Program-made: the position numbers and the translations under genes
Shown: piece after piece, positions 25,382-35,266 of the stretch
Numbering within the stretch: the first letter of the stretch is position 1
Layout of the letters: each line of letters starts with the position of its first letter
The notes under the pieces: generated by a model
Database searches by the model: none
Seen by the model: only the letters and a program-made list of their open reading frames with translations
Told to the model about the DNA's origin: nothing
Source of the DNA: Hymenobacter norwichensis DSM 15439
GTDB taxonomy: Bacteria > Bacteroidota > Bacteroidia > Cytophagales > Hymenobacteraceae
Assembly: GCF_000420705.1 (NCBI RefSeq)
Contig: NZ_ATVL01000006.1
Span: forward strand, 930,267 to 994,266
DNA: 64,000 nucleotides
Direction: 5' to 3'

Positions 25382-26743
25382 ATGAATAGCATTCGCCTAC
25401 GTTCTTTTTCTCACTTCTTTCTAGCTCTGTTTCTGACGCTTGCAGCCGTAGGTAATTCCTCGGCGCAGGATGTAGGAGCGGCCCCGGCCGTGAGCAAAGA
25501 AGGGGTAACTCCCGGTAGCTCTAATGCCGGCAATGCTAGTGCCGCCGCTGCTCCTGCGGCTGCTGCAACTCCTGGTGCTGGTGGTGGTGATGCTGCCGCC
25601 ATTGCAGCCGGTGATGCCCTTTTCAAAGGCAATTGTGCTCAGTGCCACGCTGTGAATGACGTGGTAGTGGGTCCTGCCTTGGCTGGTATCACTAAGCGCC
25701 GTCCGGTATCTTGGCTGATTCCTTGGATTAAGAATTCCAGCAAAGTAGTTGCCAGTGGTGACGAATATGCTGTGAAGCTCTTCAACCAATACCAGAAGCA
25801 GCAGATGCCTAGCTTTCAACTGTCGGATCAGGAAATTACTTCCATCCTAGCTTGGGTTACTTCACAGGAGGGTGGAGCCAAGGCCGCTACAGGTGGTGGA
25901 GCCGGAACCGACAAAGCAGACCCTGCAACAGATACCAAACTAGGTGCTGATGCTGGCGGTGCTGGTCAGTATGCCGATGTGCTGCTGATTGTGTTGGTAG
26001 TGGTGCTGATTGTACTGGTGGTAACACTGGTTATCATTGCCAATATCATGAAAGACGTACTGCGCGGTCGGAAAGACCTCGACGGCCGTGACGTTGAAAT
26101 CTTGGAGCAGCGCTTCGACTGGAGCAAGCTTTACAAATCCTCGGCTATCCGGATTGGTGCTGGTGTGGTATTCACGCTGGTTATCCTGTACGAATCGGTG
26201 CAGGGTGCTATGGGCGTCGGCCTGACGCAAGGATATCAGCCCACTCAGCCAATTGCTTTCTCTCACAAGCTACACGCTGGCGAAAACCAGATCAACTGCG
26301 CCTATTGCCACACTTCAGTGTACAAGAGCAAGTCAGCTAACATCCCGTCGGCTAACATCTGTATGAACTGCCATTCGCAGATCAAAACTGAGTCACAGGA
26401 AATCAAGAAAATCTACCGCGCTATTGAGCGTAAGCAGCCTATCCAGTGGGTGCGTATTCACAACCTACCTGACTTGGCTTACTTCAACCACTCGCAGCAC
26501 ACACAAGTTGGTGGTATTGAGTGCCAGACTTGCCACGGCCCTATCCAGAATATGGAGGTAGTATATCAGTATTCGCCGCTGACTATGGGTTGGTGTATCA
26601 ACTGCCACCGCGAAACCCCACTCAACACGAAGGGTAACGGCTACTACAACAACTTAGTGAAGCTGCATGACCAAGCCAATGGTGCAGCACCATTCACAGT
26701 ATCGTCAAACGGCGGTACGGAATGCTCTAAGTGCCACTACTAA
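25382..26743 (+). CDS. actA: Alternative complex III subunit ActA, six-heme cytochrome c
   Basis: ActA is the multiheme c subunit of alternative complex III, which oxidises menaquinol and passes electrons on. The 453-residue protein has a signal peptide (residues 1-29). An Ala/Gly-rich linker leads to a class I monoheme cytochrome c domain (CAQCH 85-89, probable axial Met142). A membrane helix (about 199-223) is followed by a pentaheme domain with CAYCH 306-310, CMNCH 327-331, CQTCH 381-385, CINCH 405-409 and CSKCH 448-452. The last site lies only one residue before the stop. Described ActA subunits are pentaheme, so the N-terminal monoheme module is an addition or a variant. A Bacteroidota-type promoter lies just upstream. 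The gene leads the act-cox cluster. Confidence 0.93.
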   Translation: MNSIRLRSFSHFFLALFLTLAAVGNSSAQDVGAAPAVSKEGVTPGSSNAGNASAAAAPAAAATPGAGGGDAAAIAAGDALFKGNCAQCHAVNDVVVGPALAGITKRRPVSWLIPWIKNSSKVVASGDEYAVKLFNQYQKQQMPSFQLSDQEITSILAWVTSQEGGAKAATGGGAGTDKADPATDTKLGADAGGAGQYADVLLIVLVVVLIVLVVTLVIIANIMKDVLRGRKDLDGRDVEILEQRFDWSKLYKSSAIRIGAGVVFTLVILYESVQGAMGVGLTQGYQPTQPIAFSHKLHAGENQINCAYCHTSVYKSKSANIPSANICMNCHSQIKTESQEIKKIYRAIERKQPIQWVRIHNLPDLAYFNHSQHTQVGGIECQTCHGPIQNMEVVYQYSPLTMGWCINCHRETPLNTKGNGYYNNLVKLHDQANGAAPFTVSSNGGTECSKCHY

Positions 26744-26749
26744 CTGATT

Positions 26750-26798
26750 GATTTCGCTTGGGTCTTTGAGCACGTAGTCCAAAGGTTCAAGCGAAATC
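26750..26798. repeat. Hairpin 1 in the actA-actB gap
   Basis: GATTTCGCTTG (26750-26760) and CAAGCGAAATC (26788-26798) are perfect reverse complements around a 27-base loop that holds further pairing (GTCTTTGAG with a CAAAG stretch). There is no T-run after it. It may be a transcript-processing or stabilising hairpin between actA and actB. Confidence 0.7.
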
Positions 26799-26832
26799 CG
26801 TAATCATAAGTCACCTAACACAAGCCTTCAAA

Positions 26833-26870
26833 CTTAAGATGCCAAGATGCATTAAGCATCACATCTTAAG
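26833..26870. repeat. Hairpin 2 in the actA-actB gap
   Basis: CTTAAGATG (26833-26841) pairs perfectly with CATCTTAAG (26862-26870). Inside it, GATGC and GCATC pair around ATTAA. It lies 21 bases before the actB start codon and could affect its translation. Confidence 0.65.
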
Positions 26871-26891
26871 ACCCATAAGTCTCTATAACAA

Positions 26892-29800
26892 ATGCAAGAC
26901 TCGCCTAAGTACTGGAAGGGAATTGAGGAATTAGAGAACTCACCCGAGTTCACCAAAAACGCGTTCAGCGAGTTTGGAGATTTCTTGCCCATGAAGGAAG
27001 CTCATGGCTCTTCGGATGCCACAGTTGCTCCACGTCGTGATTTCCTCAAGCTTATGGGTTTCGGTATTGCGGCTGCTACGTTAGCTAGCTGCGAAACTCC
27101 CATTCGCAAGGCAATTCCTTACCTCAACAAACCCGAAGAAGTAGATCCAGGTATTGCTAACTTCTACGCTTCTACCTACTTCAACGGTTCGGATTACAAC
27201 AGCATTCTGGTAAAGACTCGTGAAGGTCGTCCGATAAAGCTGGAAGGCAATCCGGAGTCACCTATCACGCGTGGTGGTTTGTCAGCTCGTGCACAGGCTG
27301 CTGTTCTAAATCTGTATGATAAAGGACGTTTGCAGCACTTCACAATTAAGGGCAACAAAGCAGACAAGGATAAGGTCGATCAGGAAATTCGGACTAAGCT
27401 GGCAGGTGCCACAGGACGGATTGCCATTGTTTCGCCGACAATCATCAGCCCAAGCACTAAGAAAGTTATTGCGGAGTTTGCGGCCCGGTATCCCAATACC
27501 GAGCATGTCATGTACGATGCCAACTCGCAATCGGCATTGCTGCGGGCTAATGGCGGCGTATTACCTGCGTACGATTTCAGCAAGGCCGATGTAATTGTAG
27601 GCTTGGGAGCTGACTTCCTTGGCACTTGGATTTCTCCGGTGGAATTCGCTGCTCAGTACGTGACGAACCGTAAGGTTTCGAGCGAAAAGAAAAGCATGTC
27701 GCGGCACTACCAGTTTGAGACGATGCTGACGCTGACAGGTTCGAATGCTGATGTGCGCGTTCCTGTTAAACCCTCTGAAATGGGTGCTACTACGTTGGCT
27801 CTGTACAACGAAGTAATAGGTGGCGGTAGTGCTGGTTCCAGCAAGGAAATTAAGAAAGTAGCCTCTGACTTGAAAGCAGCACGAGGCCGTAGCCTCGTGG
27901 TGTCAGGTTCCAACGATGTTGCTATCCAGACTCTGGTGGCCGCCATCAACCAAAGCCTAGGCAACGTAGGTACCTCCGTTGATTTAACGACCCCTTCGTT
28001 GGTACGTCAGGGAGATGATGCCCGCTTACTGCGATTGGTGAATGACATGAATGCTGGTAGCGTTGGCGCTGTTATCTTCTATAACGCCAACCCTGCATAC
28101 GATCACCCGCTGGCAGAAAAGGTTAAAAGCGGAATTGCTAAGGTTCCAGTGAGCATCTCTCTCAATGACCGTCTGGACGAGACAGGTGCCCTTTGCTACT
28201 ATGCTTGCCCTGACCATAACTTCTTGGAGTCATGGAATGACTTCGAGCCCAAACGTGGATACCTCAGCCTATCCCAACCAGCCATTTCGCCTCTGTTCGC
28301 AACGCGCCAAGCGCAGGATAGCTTACTGATTTGGTCTGGAAATACCAAGTCTTACTATAACTACCTGCGCGACTCTTGGCGTGGTGTACTTGCTGGTGAC
28401 TTCCAGAAAGCTTGGGATAAAGCAGTACATGACGGGGTAGCAACAGGCACACTTGCTCCTGCAACACAGCCGCAACTCGCACCGACGATGTCGGTGGACC
28501 AAGCTGTTTCTGCTGTTACTGCCTCACCTAAGGTTACGGGTGTAGAGCTATGCCTATATGAGAAAGTAGGCATTGGTGCCGGTGGCTGCGAGGCCAACAA
28601 CCCGTGGCTTCAGGAACTTCCCGACCCGGTTACCAAAGCCACTTGGGGTAACTACGTTGCCGTTCCACGCGACATGGCGGTAACCAATAAGTGGGAGCAA
28701 AATGATGTGCTCAAGGTTTCGGTCAATGGTGCCAAACCAATCGAGCTTCCCGTTCTGATTCAGCCAGGTCAGGCTAAAGGGAGTGTCAGCATTGCTATCG
28801 GCTACGGCCGCGAGAAGGCTGGCCGGGTAGGCGACAGTGTAGGTGCAAACGTATATCCTCTAGCCGTTGTCCGCGACAATAGCTTGGTGTATTCTAATGT
28901 AGTGCAGCTAGAAAAAACTGGTGCTACTTCTCCGATTGCCCAAACCCAGACTCACCACACCATCATGGACCGTAAGTCCGTGGTGCAGGAAGCTACTCTA
29001 GCACAGTATATCAAGAATCCTAAGGAGGTAACGGAATACGAAACTATTTCCACTCCCGATGGACCACAGAAGCCAAACAAGGTTTCTCTGTGGCAGGATT
29101 ACGAATACAAGAACCACCATTGGGGTATGTCCATTGACCTCAACTCGTGCATTGGCTGTGGCTCATGCGTGATTGGGTGCCAGGTGGAGAACAACGTTGC
29201 GGTTGTAGGCAAACAAGAAGTAATCAATCGTCGCGAGATGCACTGGCTGCGTATCGACCGTTATTACAGCTCGGATGCCCACAAGGAAGATTTCGAGGAA
29301 AAAGGTAAGCTCGCAACCTACGAGGCTATGGAGCACCCCTCGGAAAACCCATCGGTTATTTTCCAGCCGATGATGTGTCAGCATTGCAATCATGCTCCTT
29401 GCGAAACGGTTTGCCCCGTACTTGCTACTACGCACAGCTCGGAAGGTCTTAACCAGATGACGTATAACCGTTGCGTAGGCACTCGTTATTGCGCCAACAA
29501 CTGTCCATACAAGGTTCGTCGTTTCAACTGGTTCTCTTACTACTCCAACGAGAAGTTCGAGGACGTGAACAGCCACATGTTCACTGATCTAGGCCGCATG
29601 GTGTTGAACCCAGACGTAACTGTAAGGGCACGTGGTGTGATGGAGAAGTGCAGCTTCTGCGTACAGCGTATTCAGCTTGCTAAGCTTGAGGCTAAGAAAG
29701 AAAAGCGCCGTCCGAAAGACGGAGAAGTCGTGACTGCTTGTGCTCAGTCTTGCCCAACCCAAGCTATTACATTCGGCGATTTGCGTGATCCGGAAACCCG

Positions 29801-29930
29801 CGTTGCTCAAATATGGCGCCGTGAGGATGGTGAGCGCGCTTTCAAGGTAATCGACTCAATCAATACCCAGCCGAATATCACGTACCTGACTAAAATCCGT
29901 AATAGAGATAAGTCGGAGTTTAACGCCTAA
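26892..29930 (+). CDS. actB: Alternative complex III subunit ActB, iron-sulfur protein
   Basis: ActB is the large extracytoplasmic subunit: a molybdopterin-oxidoreductase-like half that lacks cofactor in studied complexes, fused to a half carrying four iron-sulfur clusters. The 1012-residue protein has a delayed twin-arginine motif (Arg48-Arg49, RRDFLK) followed by a hydrophobic stretch and LASC (Cys67), so it is probably Tat-exported and possibly lipidated. The C-terminal half has the clusters: CIGCGSCVIGC (Cys753, 756, 759, 763), CQHCNHAPCETVCP, CVGTRYCANNCPY, and CSFC with a later CAQSCP. The start ATG is at 26892 (MQDSPKYWKG), a typical family N-terminus. It follows actA after a 148-base gap with two hairpins. 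Confidence 0.96.
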   Translation: MQDSPKYWKGIEELENSPEFTKNAFSEFGDFLPMKEAHGSSDATVAPRRDFLKLMGFGIAAATLASCETPIRKAIPYLNKPEEVDPGIANFYASTYFNGSDYNSILVKTREGRPIKLEGNPESPITRGGLSARAQAAVLNLYDKGRLQHFTIKGNKADKDKVDQEIRTKLAGATGRIAIVSPTIISPSTKKVIAEFAARYPNTEHVMYDANSQSALLRANGGVLPAYDFSKADVIVGLGADFLGTWISPVEFAAQYVTNRKVSSEKKSMSRHYQFETMLTLTGSNADVRVPVKPSEMGATTLALYNEVIGGGSAGSSKEIKKVASDLKAARGRSLVVSGSNDVAIQTLVAAINQSLGNVGTSVDLTTPSLVRQGDDARLLRLVNDMNAGSVGAVIFYNANPAYDHPLAEKVKSGIAKVPVSISLNDRLDETGALCYYACPDHNFLESWNDFEPKRGYLSLSQPAISPLFATRQAQDSLLIWSGNTKSYYNYLRDSWRGVLAGDFQKAWDKAVHDGVATGTLAPATQPQLAPTMSVDQAVSAVTASPKVTGVELCLYEKVGIGAGGCEANNPWLQELPDPVTKATWGNYVAVPRDMAVTNKWEQNDVLKVSVNGAKPIELPVLIQPGQAKGSVSIAIGYGREKAGRVGDSVGANVYPLAVVRDNSLVYSNVVQLEKTGATSPIAQTQTHHTIMDRKSVVQEATLAQYIKNPKEVTEYETISTPDGPQKPNKVSLWQDYEYKNHHWGMSIDLNSCIGCGSCVIGCQVENNVAVVGKQEVINRREMHWLRIDRYYSSDAHKEDFEEKGKLATYEAMEHPSENPSVIFQPMMCQHCNHAPCETVCPVLATTHSSEGLNQMTYNRCVGTRYCANNCPYKVRRFNWFSYYSNEKFEDVNSHMFTDLGRMVLNPDVTVRARGVMEKCSFCVQRIQLAKLEAKKEKRRPKDGEVVTACAQSCPTQAITFGDLRDPETRVAQIWRREDGERAFKVIDSINTQPNITYLTKIRNRDKSEFNA

Positions 29931-30034
29931 GCCAGATCTGGGGTCTGGGGATTTAGAACCTTGGATTTCGTGTTAGGCTGAAAGAGGAGAAATTCAGTTC
30001 TGAGTGCCCAAACCCTACTAAAATTAATAAACAT

Positions 30035-31489
30035 ATGCAGCACGTATCGCCTGTACGGGAGCCGCTCGTAACCGGGGGGAAAACGTACCACGATGTAACC
30101 CAGGATATCTGCCGTCAGGTAGAAGCCAAGCCTAACATCCGTTGGATGGCAGCCCTGAGCGTTGCTCTTTTCTTTCTTGGCGTATTCCTCTATTCAGTAT
30201 ACCGGACCTTGTGGTATGGTATAGGGGAGTGGGGCTTGAACAAAACAGTAGGTTGGGCTTGGGACATCACCAATTTCGTGTGGTGGGTTGGTATTGGCCA
30301 CGCTGGTACGCTGATTTCGGCAGTACTGCTGCTGTTTCGTCAGAAGTGGCGCACCTCTATCAACCGCGCCGCCGAGGCAATGACCATCTTTGCCGTTATA
30401 TGTGCCGCTATGTTCCCGGTGTTGCACATGGGGCGGCCCTGGTTGGCTTATTGGGTGTTTCCCTTGCAAAATACATTCGGTTCGTTATGGGTAAACTTTA
30501 ACTCTCCGTTGCTGTGGGACGTGTTTGCCATTTCGACTTACTTCACTGTGTCTCTGGTGTTCTGGTACACGGGCTTGGTTCCTGACTTTGCCACCATCCG
30601 TGACCGTGCTAAAGGTCCTATTGCTAAAGTAGCATACTCACTGCTGAGCATGGGCTGGAAAGGTTCTGCCAAGCACTGGTCGCGTTACGAAACTGTGTCG
30701 TTGATTCTAGCTGGTGTATCAACCCCGCTGGTACTATCTGTTCACACTATTGTGTCAATGGACTTTGCTACCTCGGTTGTACCGGGCTGGCACACGACGA
30801 TCTTCCCACCCTATTTTGTGGCCGGGGCTATCTTCTCAGGTTTCGCTATGGTACTCACGCTGATGCTCATCACGCGGGTTGTGTTTAAGCTGGAAGACTA
30901 TATTACTCTTGAGCATATTGCCTTGATGAACAAAATCATGATGGTAACAGGTTCAATTGTGGGGGTTGCATACATCACTGAGTTCTTCATTGCTTGGTAC
31001 TCGCAGGTGGAGTTTGAGCAGTATGCATTCGTCAACCGCGCCACTGGCCCCTATTGGTGGGCATACTGGTCGATGATGACCTGCAACGTAATTACGCCAC
31101 AATTGGTGTGGATTCGCCGAGTGCGTTACAGTATCCCGCTTACGTTCATCCTCTCCATTATCGTTAACATTGGTATGTGGTTCGAGCGATTTGTAATTAT
31201 AGTAACTTCCCTGCACCGCGACTATTTGCCTTCGAGCTGGGCTATGTTCTCTCCCTCGATTATTGACATTGGTATATATGTGGGCACAATGGGCTTGTTC
31301 TTTACCTTGTTCCTGCTGTTTGCCAAGTTCTTCCCAGTTATCAATATGGCCGAGGTGAAATCGGTTCTGAAGTATACCGTGGACAATGGCCCAACTTACA
31401 CTGGCAACCATGGTCATCACCAAGCTCATCAACCAGCCACCCACGGGGTTCCTGCTTCGGCACCCGTAAATTATGACAAGCATGAGTAA
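30035..31489 (+). CDS. actC: Alternative complex III subunit ActC (NrfD/PsrC-like membrane subunit)
   Basis: ActC is one of two quinol-binding integral membrane subunits and resembles PsrC/NrfD. The 484-residue protein has about ten membrane helices, beginning near residue 40 ([20 protein letters not shown]). Conserved family stretches include [25 protein letters not shown] and [17 protein letters not shown] His-rich tail ([15 protein letters not shown]) follows the last helix. A conserved His and acidic residues in the first helices are known to line the quinol site in this family. The start ATG is at 30035. The end overlaps actD, a sign of translational coupling. Confidence 0.95.
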   Translation: MQHVSPVREPLVTGGKTYHDVTQDICRQVEAKPNIRWMAALSVALFFLGVFLYSVYRTLWYGIGEWGLNKTVGWAWDITNFVWWVGIGHAGTLISAVLLLFRQKWRTSINRAAEAMTIFAVICAAMFPVLHMGRPWLAYWVFPLQNTFGSLWVNFNSPLLWDVFAISTYFTVSLVFWYTGLVPDFATIRDRAKGPIAKVAYSLLSMGWKGSAKHWSRYETVSLILAGVSTPLVLSVHTIVSMDFATSVVPGWHTTIFPPYFVAGAIFSGFAMVLTLMLITRVVFKLEDYITLEHIALMNKIMMVTGSIVGVAYITEFFIAWYSQVEFEQYAFVNRATGPYWWAYWSMMTCNVITPQLVWIRRVRYSIPLTFILSIIVNIGMWFERFVIIVTSLHRDYLPSSWAMFSPSIIDIGIYVGTMGLFFTLFLLFAKFFPVINMAEVKSVLKYTVDNGPTYTGNHGHHQAHQPATHGVPASAPVNYDKHE

Positions 31490-32006
31490 GCGCTTTGCCC
31501 TCGGAATCTTCGATGACGAAGATGTGCTACTGCACGCAATTGAAAACGTCCGCGAAGCGGGAGTGAAGATCTACGAAGTATTTACTCCCTTCCCAATTCA
31601 CGGTATTGATGACGCATTGGGCATAGAACGTTCCCGTTTGCCGATTGCGGCCTTTTTTCTAGGCATGACAGGGTTGTCATTCGCTTTGTGGATGCAGATC
31701 TACATGTTGGGTTTCGACTGGCCAATGATTATTGGTGGTAAGCCGCATATTGCCCTGCCAGCTTTCATTCCGGTTGCCTTCGAGTTGACGGTGTTCTTCA
31801 CCTGTCACGGTATGGTTATCACTTTCTACACCATCAGTAGCTTATATCCACGCTGGAAAACTCCGGTACTAGATGTGCGCTCGACCGACGACAAGTTTGT
31901 GGTGGCTATAGAAATGAATGAAAAAATTGATCTGAATCATCTGACACAACTGTTGCGTGCTAATGGCGCATCGGAAGTGAACGAAAAAGAAATGACCAAA
32001 TTCTAA
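31473..32006 (+). CDS. actD: Alternative complex III subunit ActD (DUF3341)
   Basis: ActD is a small membrane subunit of unknown precise role in the complex. The 177-residue protein has a soluble N-terminal part starting [20 protein letters not shown], two membrane helices (about residues 60-82 and 96-122) and a C-terminal soluble tail. It overlaps the end of actC by 17 bases if the first ATG (31473) is used; the second ATG at 31482 is equally plausible and gives an 8-base overlap. The stop shares bases with the actE start (TAATG). Confidence 0.93.
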   Translation: MTSMSKRFALGIFDDEDVLLHAIENVREAGVKIYEVFTPFPIHGIDDALGIERSRLPIAAFFLGMTGLSFALWMQIYMLGFDWPMIIGGKPHIALPAFIPVAFELTVFFTCHGMVITFYTISSLYPRWKTPVLDVRSTDDKFVVAIEMNEKIDLNHLTQLLRANGASEVNEKEMTKF

Positions 32007-32770
32007 TGACGCATTCGCTGAAACTAGGTTTGCAAGCGTCGGCTATTCTGTTTGCTTCAGTGCTGACAACTGGTTGCAACCGTGCCGATGACCCCGGCCT
32101 CGAGTATGCACCACAGATGTATGAGTCTATTCCGTACGATCCGCTGCGGCAGTTCGATGTTAACACCATCAACCCGATGGGCATCAACGAACGGACACCA
32201 GTAGTAGGCACTGTGCCAATGGGTAAGCTCAATTATTACTCGCATATCCCAAAGGATAGTGTTGGAATAGCGGAGCGAGTGTTGAAAAACCCTTATTCCT
32301 ATACAAAGGATAACTTACAAGAAGGGCAAGTACTTTACGTGCGTAACTGTCAGCATTGCCATGGTGAGCAAGGCGACGGGCAGGGTCCGGTAGGGGTAAA
32401 GTTTAAAGGCGTTCCTAACTATTCTGCTGGTGCCTACAAAACCATGAATGATGGGCATATATACCATGTCATCCAGTGGGGGCGCAACCGTATGATGCCA
32501 CACGGCTCACAGGTTAACCCTAGTGAGAGATGGAAGATTGCTATGTATGTGCGCATGCTTCAGGAAGGTAAAGGTCCCGATGGACTGTCTGACTTTCTGA
32601 AGGCAAAAGGACAGGACGCCGGCCAAACCTCCGAGTCTACGGATTCTCAGAACCAAGGACCTGTTCAAGAAGCTCAAGCTGATAAAGCTTCGGCGACACC
32701 GGGCCAGGGTGGAACGGAAGCACGAAACGGAACGAATAAATCAAGCGAAACGGCTAACCCGCAGAACTAA
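32006..32770 (+). CDS. actE: Alternative complex III subunit ActE, monoheme cytochrome c lipoprotein
   Basis: ActE carries one c-type heme and is lipid-anchored. The 254-residue protein has a lipobox LTTGC (Cys24), an extended segment with YAPQMYESIPYDP and IPKDSVGIAERVLKNPY, and a heme site CQHCH (115-119). A likely axial Met lies in the RMMPHG region. The heme domain ends near residue 195. The last 60 residues are a Gln/Ser/Thr/Gly-rich low-complexity tail. It may serve as a tether or bridge to the oxidase, but this is inference. The actD stop and the actE start overlap (TAATG), as do the actE stop and the actF start, so translation of the three genes is coupled. Confidence 0.94.
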   Translation: MTHSLKLGLQASAILFASVLTTGCNRADDPGLEYAPQMYESIPYDPLRQFDVNTINPMGINERTPVVGTVPMGKLNYYSHIPKDSVGIAERVLKNPYSYTKDNLQEGQVLYVRNCQHCHGEQGDGQGPVGVKFKGVPNYSAGAYKTMNDGHIYHVIQWGRNRMMPHGSQVNPSERWKIAMYVRMLQEGKGPDGLSDFLKAKGQDAGQTSESTDSQNQGPVQEAQADKASATPGQGGTEARNGTNKSSETANPQN

Positions 32771-34089
32771 TGGCAACACTGACGCATCAGGAAAGCGTTA
32801 CAGCCGAATACCTACAGGTTTCGTCTAACGCCCGAAAAAGATTCATCATTATCATCGTTGCTGGTGTAATCCTGCTAGTGATAGGGCTGTTACTGGCTGC
32901 ATTCCACATTGGCGAAGCAGCACATGAAGGAGTGGCAGCACACGGTGCCACAGCTGGCCATGAAGGAACCGCTCACCATGGTAGCCCAATCTGGATAAAG
33001 CGTCTGTTGGTTAGCCTATGGCATAACAACGTGTTCTTCACCGGGGTATCGGTAGTAGGCACTGTGTTTATGGCCATCCAATACGTGGCATATGCAGGCT
33101 GGTCTGTGCTGATAAAGCGCATCAACGAAGCTATGAGCGCTTGGGTGTTGCCCGGTGGCGTATTGCTAGTTCTGATTTTTGGCGCCAGCTTGATCAACAA
33201 TGACATCTTCCATTGGACGCTACCAGGGATTATGACGAAAGGCAGCCCTAACTACGACCACATCATTGCTGGTAAAGCAGGGTTTCTAAGCGTTCCTTTC
33301 TACTTAATTCGGACAATTTCATATATCACCATCTGGGTTGTTTTCACAAACAAGCTGAGAGCTTTATCCTTAGCCGAAGACCTTAATGGTGGAACTGAGT
33401 ATTTCCACAAGAGTATTACTGCATCTGCATTATTTCTGGTGCTATTCGCTGTTACCTCTTCAATGTCGGCTTGGGACTGGGTTATGTCTATTGACACTCA
33501 TTGGTTCTCAACAATGTTCGGTTGGTACGTATTTGCTTCTTGGTGGGTATCGGGCATTGCTGCTACTACTCTGTGTGTGATTATTTTGAAGCAAATGGGC
33601 TACCTCTCATTTGTACAAGCTGGCCACTTGCATGACTTGGGTAAATTTATGTTTGGCTTTAGCATCTTCTGGACTTACGTATGGTTCTCGCAGTTCATGT
33701 TGATCTGGTATGCCAACTTACCCGAGGAGTCTGTTTACTTCAATCAGCGCTTAGGTGGCTTTAACGGCCAGTATACTTGGCTGTTTTTCTTCAACCTGCT
33801 AATCAACTTTGCTTTCCCCTTCTTAGTGCTGATGACACGTGACGCTAAACGTCAAATGATCATGCTAAAGATTGTTAGCATTGCTATTCTGATTGGTCAC
33901 TGGTTTGACTTCTATTTAATGATCATGCCTGCAACTATGCAGGCAAATAATGGGTTCATCATAGAGTTCGGGGTAGCGTTGGTGTTCTTGGGTAGCTTCC
34001 TATTGTTGCTTACCAAACGTCTGTCACAAGCATCATTGGTGCCATTGCACCATCCGTTCTTGGACGAGAGTGTTCACCATACCACTTAA
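32770..34089 (+). CDS. actF: Alternative complex III subunit ActF (second quinol-binding membrane subunit)
   Basis: ActF pairs with ActC in the membrane. The 439-residue protein has about ten helices. The first (about residues 25-42, FIIIIVAGVILLVIGLLLA) is followed by a His/Ala/Gly-rich loop (EAAHEGVAAHGATAGHEG). Later stretches typical of the family include AMSAWVLPGGVLL, SSMSAWDWVMSIDTHWFSTMFGWYVF and SQFMLIWYANLPEESVYF. The start ATG overlaps the actE stop. It is the last act gene; an 86-base gap leads to coxB. Confidence 0.95.
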   Translation: MATLTHQESVTAEYLQVSSNARKRFIIIIVAGVILLVIGLLLAAFHIGEAAHEGVAAHGATAGHEGTAHHGSPIWIKRLLVSLWHNNVFFTGVSVVGTVFMAIQYVAYAGWSVLIKRINEAMSAWVLPGGVLLVLIFGASLINNDIFHWTLPGIMTKGSPNYDHIIAGKAGFLSVPFYLIRTISYITIWVVFTNKLRALSLAEDLNGGTEYFHKSITASALFLVLFAVTSSMSAWDWVMSIDTHWFSTMFGWYVFASWWVSGIAATTLCVIILKQMGYLSFVQAGHLHDLGKFMFGFSIFWTYVWFSQFMLIWYANLPEESVYFNQRLGGFNGQYTWLFFFNLLINFAFPFLVLMTRDAKRQMIMLKIVSIAILIGHWFDFYLMIMPATMQANNGFIIEFGVALVFLGSFLLLLTKRLSQASLVPLHHPFLDESVHHTT

Positions 34090-34175
34090 TATTAGAACTA
34101 GGTCAATGGAGCTTGGGCTGTAGATTCTCGCTCTTACGCTTCAGTGTCTAAGTTCTTGTTTCTAACTTCTACAAA

Positions 34176-35237
34176 ATGACTACTCTTGGTGTTTTGTTGG
34201 TACTGGCGTTACTACTAGTCGTTTTCGGCTTGTTGTTTCGACTCCAGATTCTGACTTCAATTTTTTCTGGTAGCTCGGCCCGCGAACTTGGAACTAGCAA
34301 CCGCGTCAATGCGGTGCTTATGATCGTGTTCCTAGTGGTTGGCGGGGCTGCGTTTGCTTGGTCATTCGGCGATAACTTCAATAAAATGAATCCGCCGATT
34401 GCCTCCGTTCATGGTCATGCCACCGAGCGGATGTTCTGGACCACGATGATTATCATTGGAATTGTATTCGTACTGACTCAGGTTCTGTTGTTCGGTTACT
34501 CTTACAAATACCAGCATAAAGAAGGCCAGCGTGCTTACTTTTTCCCTCACAACAACAAAATCGAGATTATCTGGACGATAATCCCAGCTATTGTAATGGC
34601 TGCACTGGTGTTTGCCGGCTGGAAAGAATGGACTCGTATTACTGGTCCAGCCCCTAAGGATGCTGTAGTTTTGGAAATCATGGGTAAGCAATTCAACTGG
34701 TTGGTACGCTACCCTGGCCGCGACATGAAGCTAGGTGTTGTAAACTACCGCTTGATTGATGCTACCAATGAATTTGGCTTCGACTTGAGTGATAAATCAG
34801 GTTTAGATGACTTCGTACCAGGTGAGATTCACATCCCTAAGGGACACCCGGTGTTGCTTAAGATCCGCTCACGCGATGTACTACACGCAGTATATATGCC
34901 GCATTTCCGCGTGCAGATGTATGCTGTGCCAGGCATGCCAACCAAATTCTGGTTTACACCAACCAAGACCACTGATGAGATGCGCGCCCAACTCGGCAAT
35001 CCAAAGTTCGATTACGAGTTGGCTTGCAACCAGATTTGTGGCCGTGGTCATTTTGCAATGAAGTACAAGATTATAGTTGATGAGCCAGACGATTACGTTG
35101 CTTGGTTCTCTCAGCAAAAGTCTTTCTCTGAACAGAACCCTGACGTGTTAGCTTCCTTGAAACAGAAAGAGGAAAAGCTAGTTGTTAAGAAAGCAGCGGC
35201 AGTAATTGAAACGCCTGCTGCTAAGGCTTCGCTCTAA
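34176..35237 (+). CDS. coxB: Cytochrome c oxidase subunit II (CuA subunit)
   Basis: Subunit II takes electrons from a cytochrome c through the binuclear CuA centre. The 353-residue protein has an extra N-terminal hydrophobic helix and then two membrane helices (about residues 46-65 and 88-110). A cupredoxin domain with a first CuA histidine in LHAVYMPHFRVQ and the CuA loop CNQICGRGHFAM (Cys284, Cys288, His292, Met295) follows. The C-terminal tail is Lys/Ala-rich. There is no fused cytochrome c domain, so this is not a caa3-type subunit II. The electron donor is probably the ACIII cytochrome domains or a separate cytochrome c. It is followed by coxA after 29 bases. Confidence 0.96.
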   Translation: MTTLGVLLVLALLLVVFGLLFRLQILTSIFSGSSARELGTSNRVNAVLMIVFLVVGGAAFAWSFGDNFNKMNPPIASVHGHATERMFWTTMIIIGIVFVLTQVLLFGYSYKYQHKEGQRAYFFPHNNKIEIIWTIIPAIVMAALVFAGWKEWTRITGPAPKDAVVLEIMGKQFNWLVRYPGRDMKLGVVNYRLIDATNEFGFDLSDKSGLDDFVPGEIHIPKGHPVLLKIRSRDVLHAVYMPHFRVQMYAVPGMPTKFWFTPTKTTDEMRAQLGNPKFDYELACNQICGRGHFAMKYKIIVDEPDDYVAWFSQQKSFSEQNPDVLASLKQKEEKLVVKKAAAVIETPAAKASL

Positions 35238-35266
35238 TTTCACTTAGTTAATCGCACGCTTTTTAT

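Noticed and set aside
26892..29930. ActB as a working molybdenum enzyme
   Set aside because: The N-terminal half resembles molybdopterin oxidoreductases, but studied alternative complex III lacks the cofactor, and the gene sits in a clear act operon. I treat it as an electron-transfer subunit.
34176..35237. caa3-type subunit II with fused cytochrome c
   Set aside because: There is no CxxCH motif after the CuA loop, so the subunit II here has no fused heme domain.
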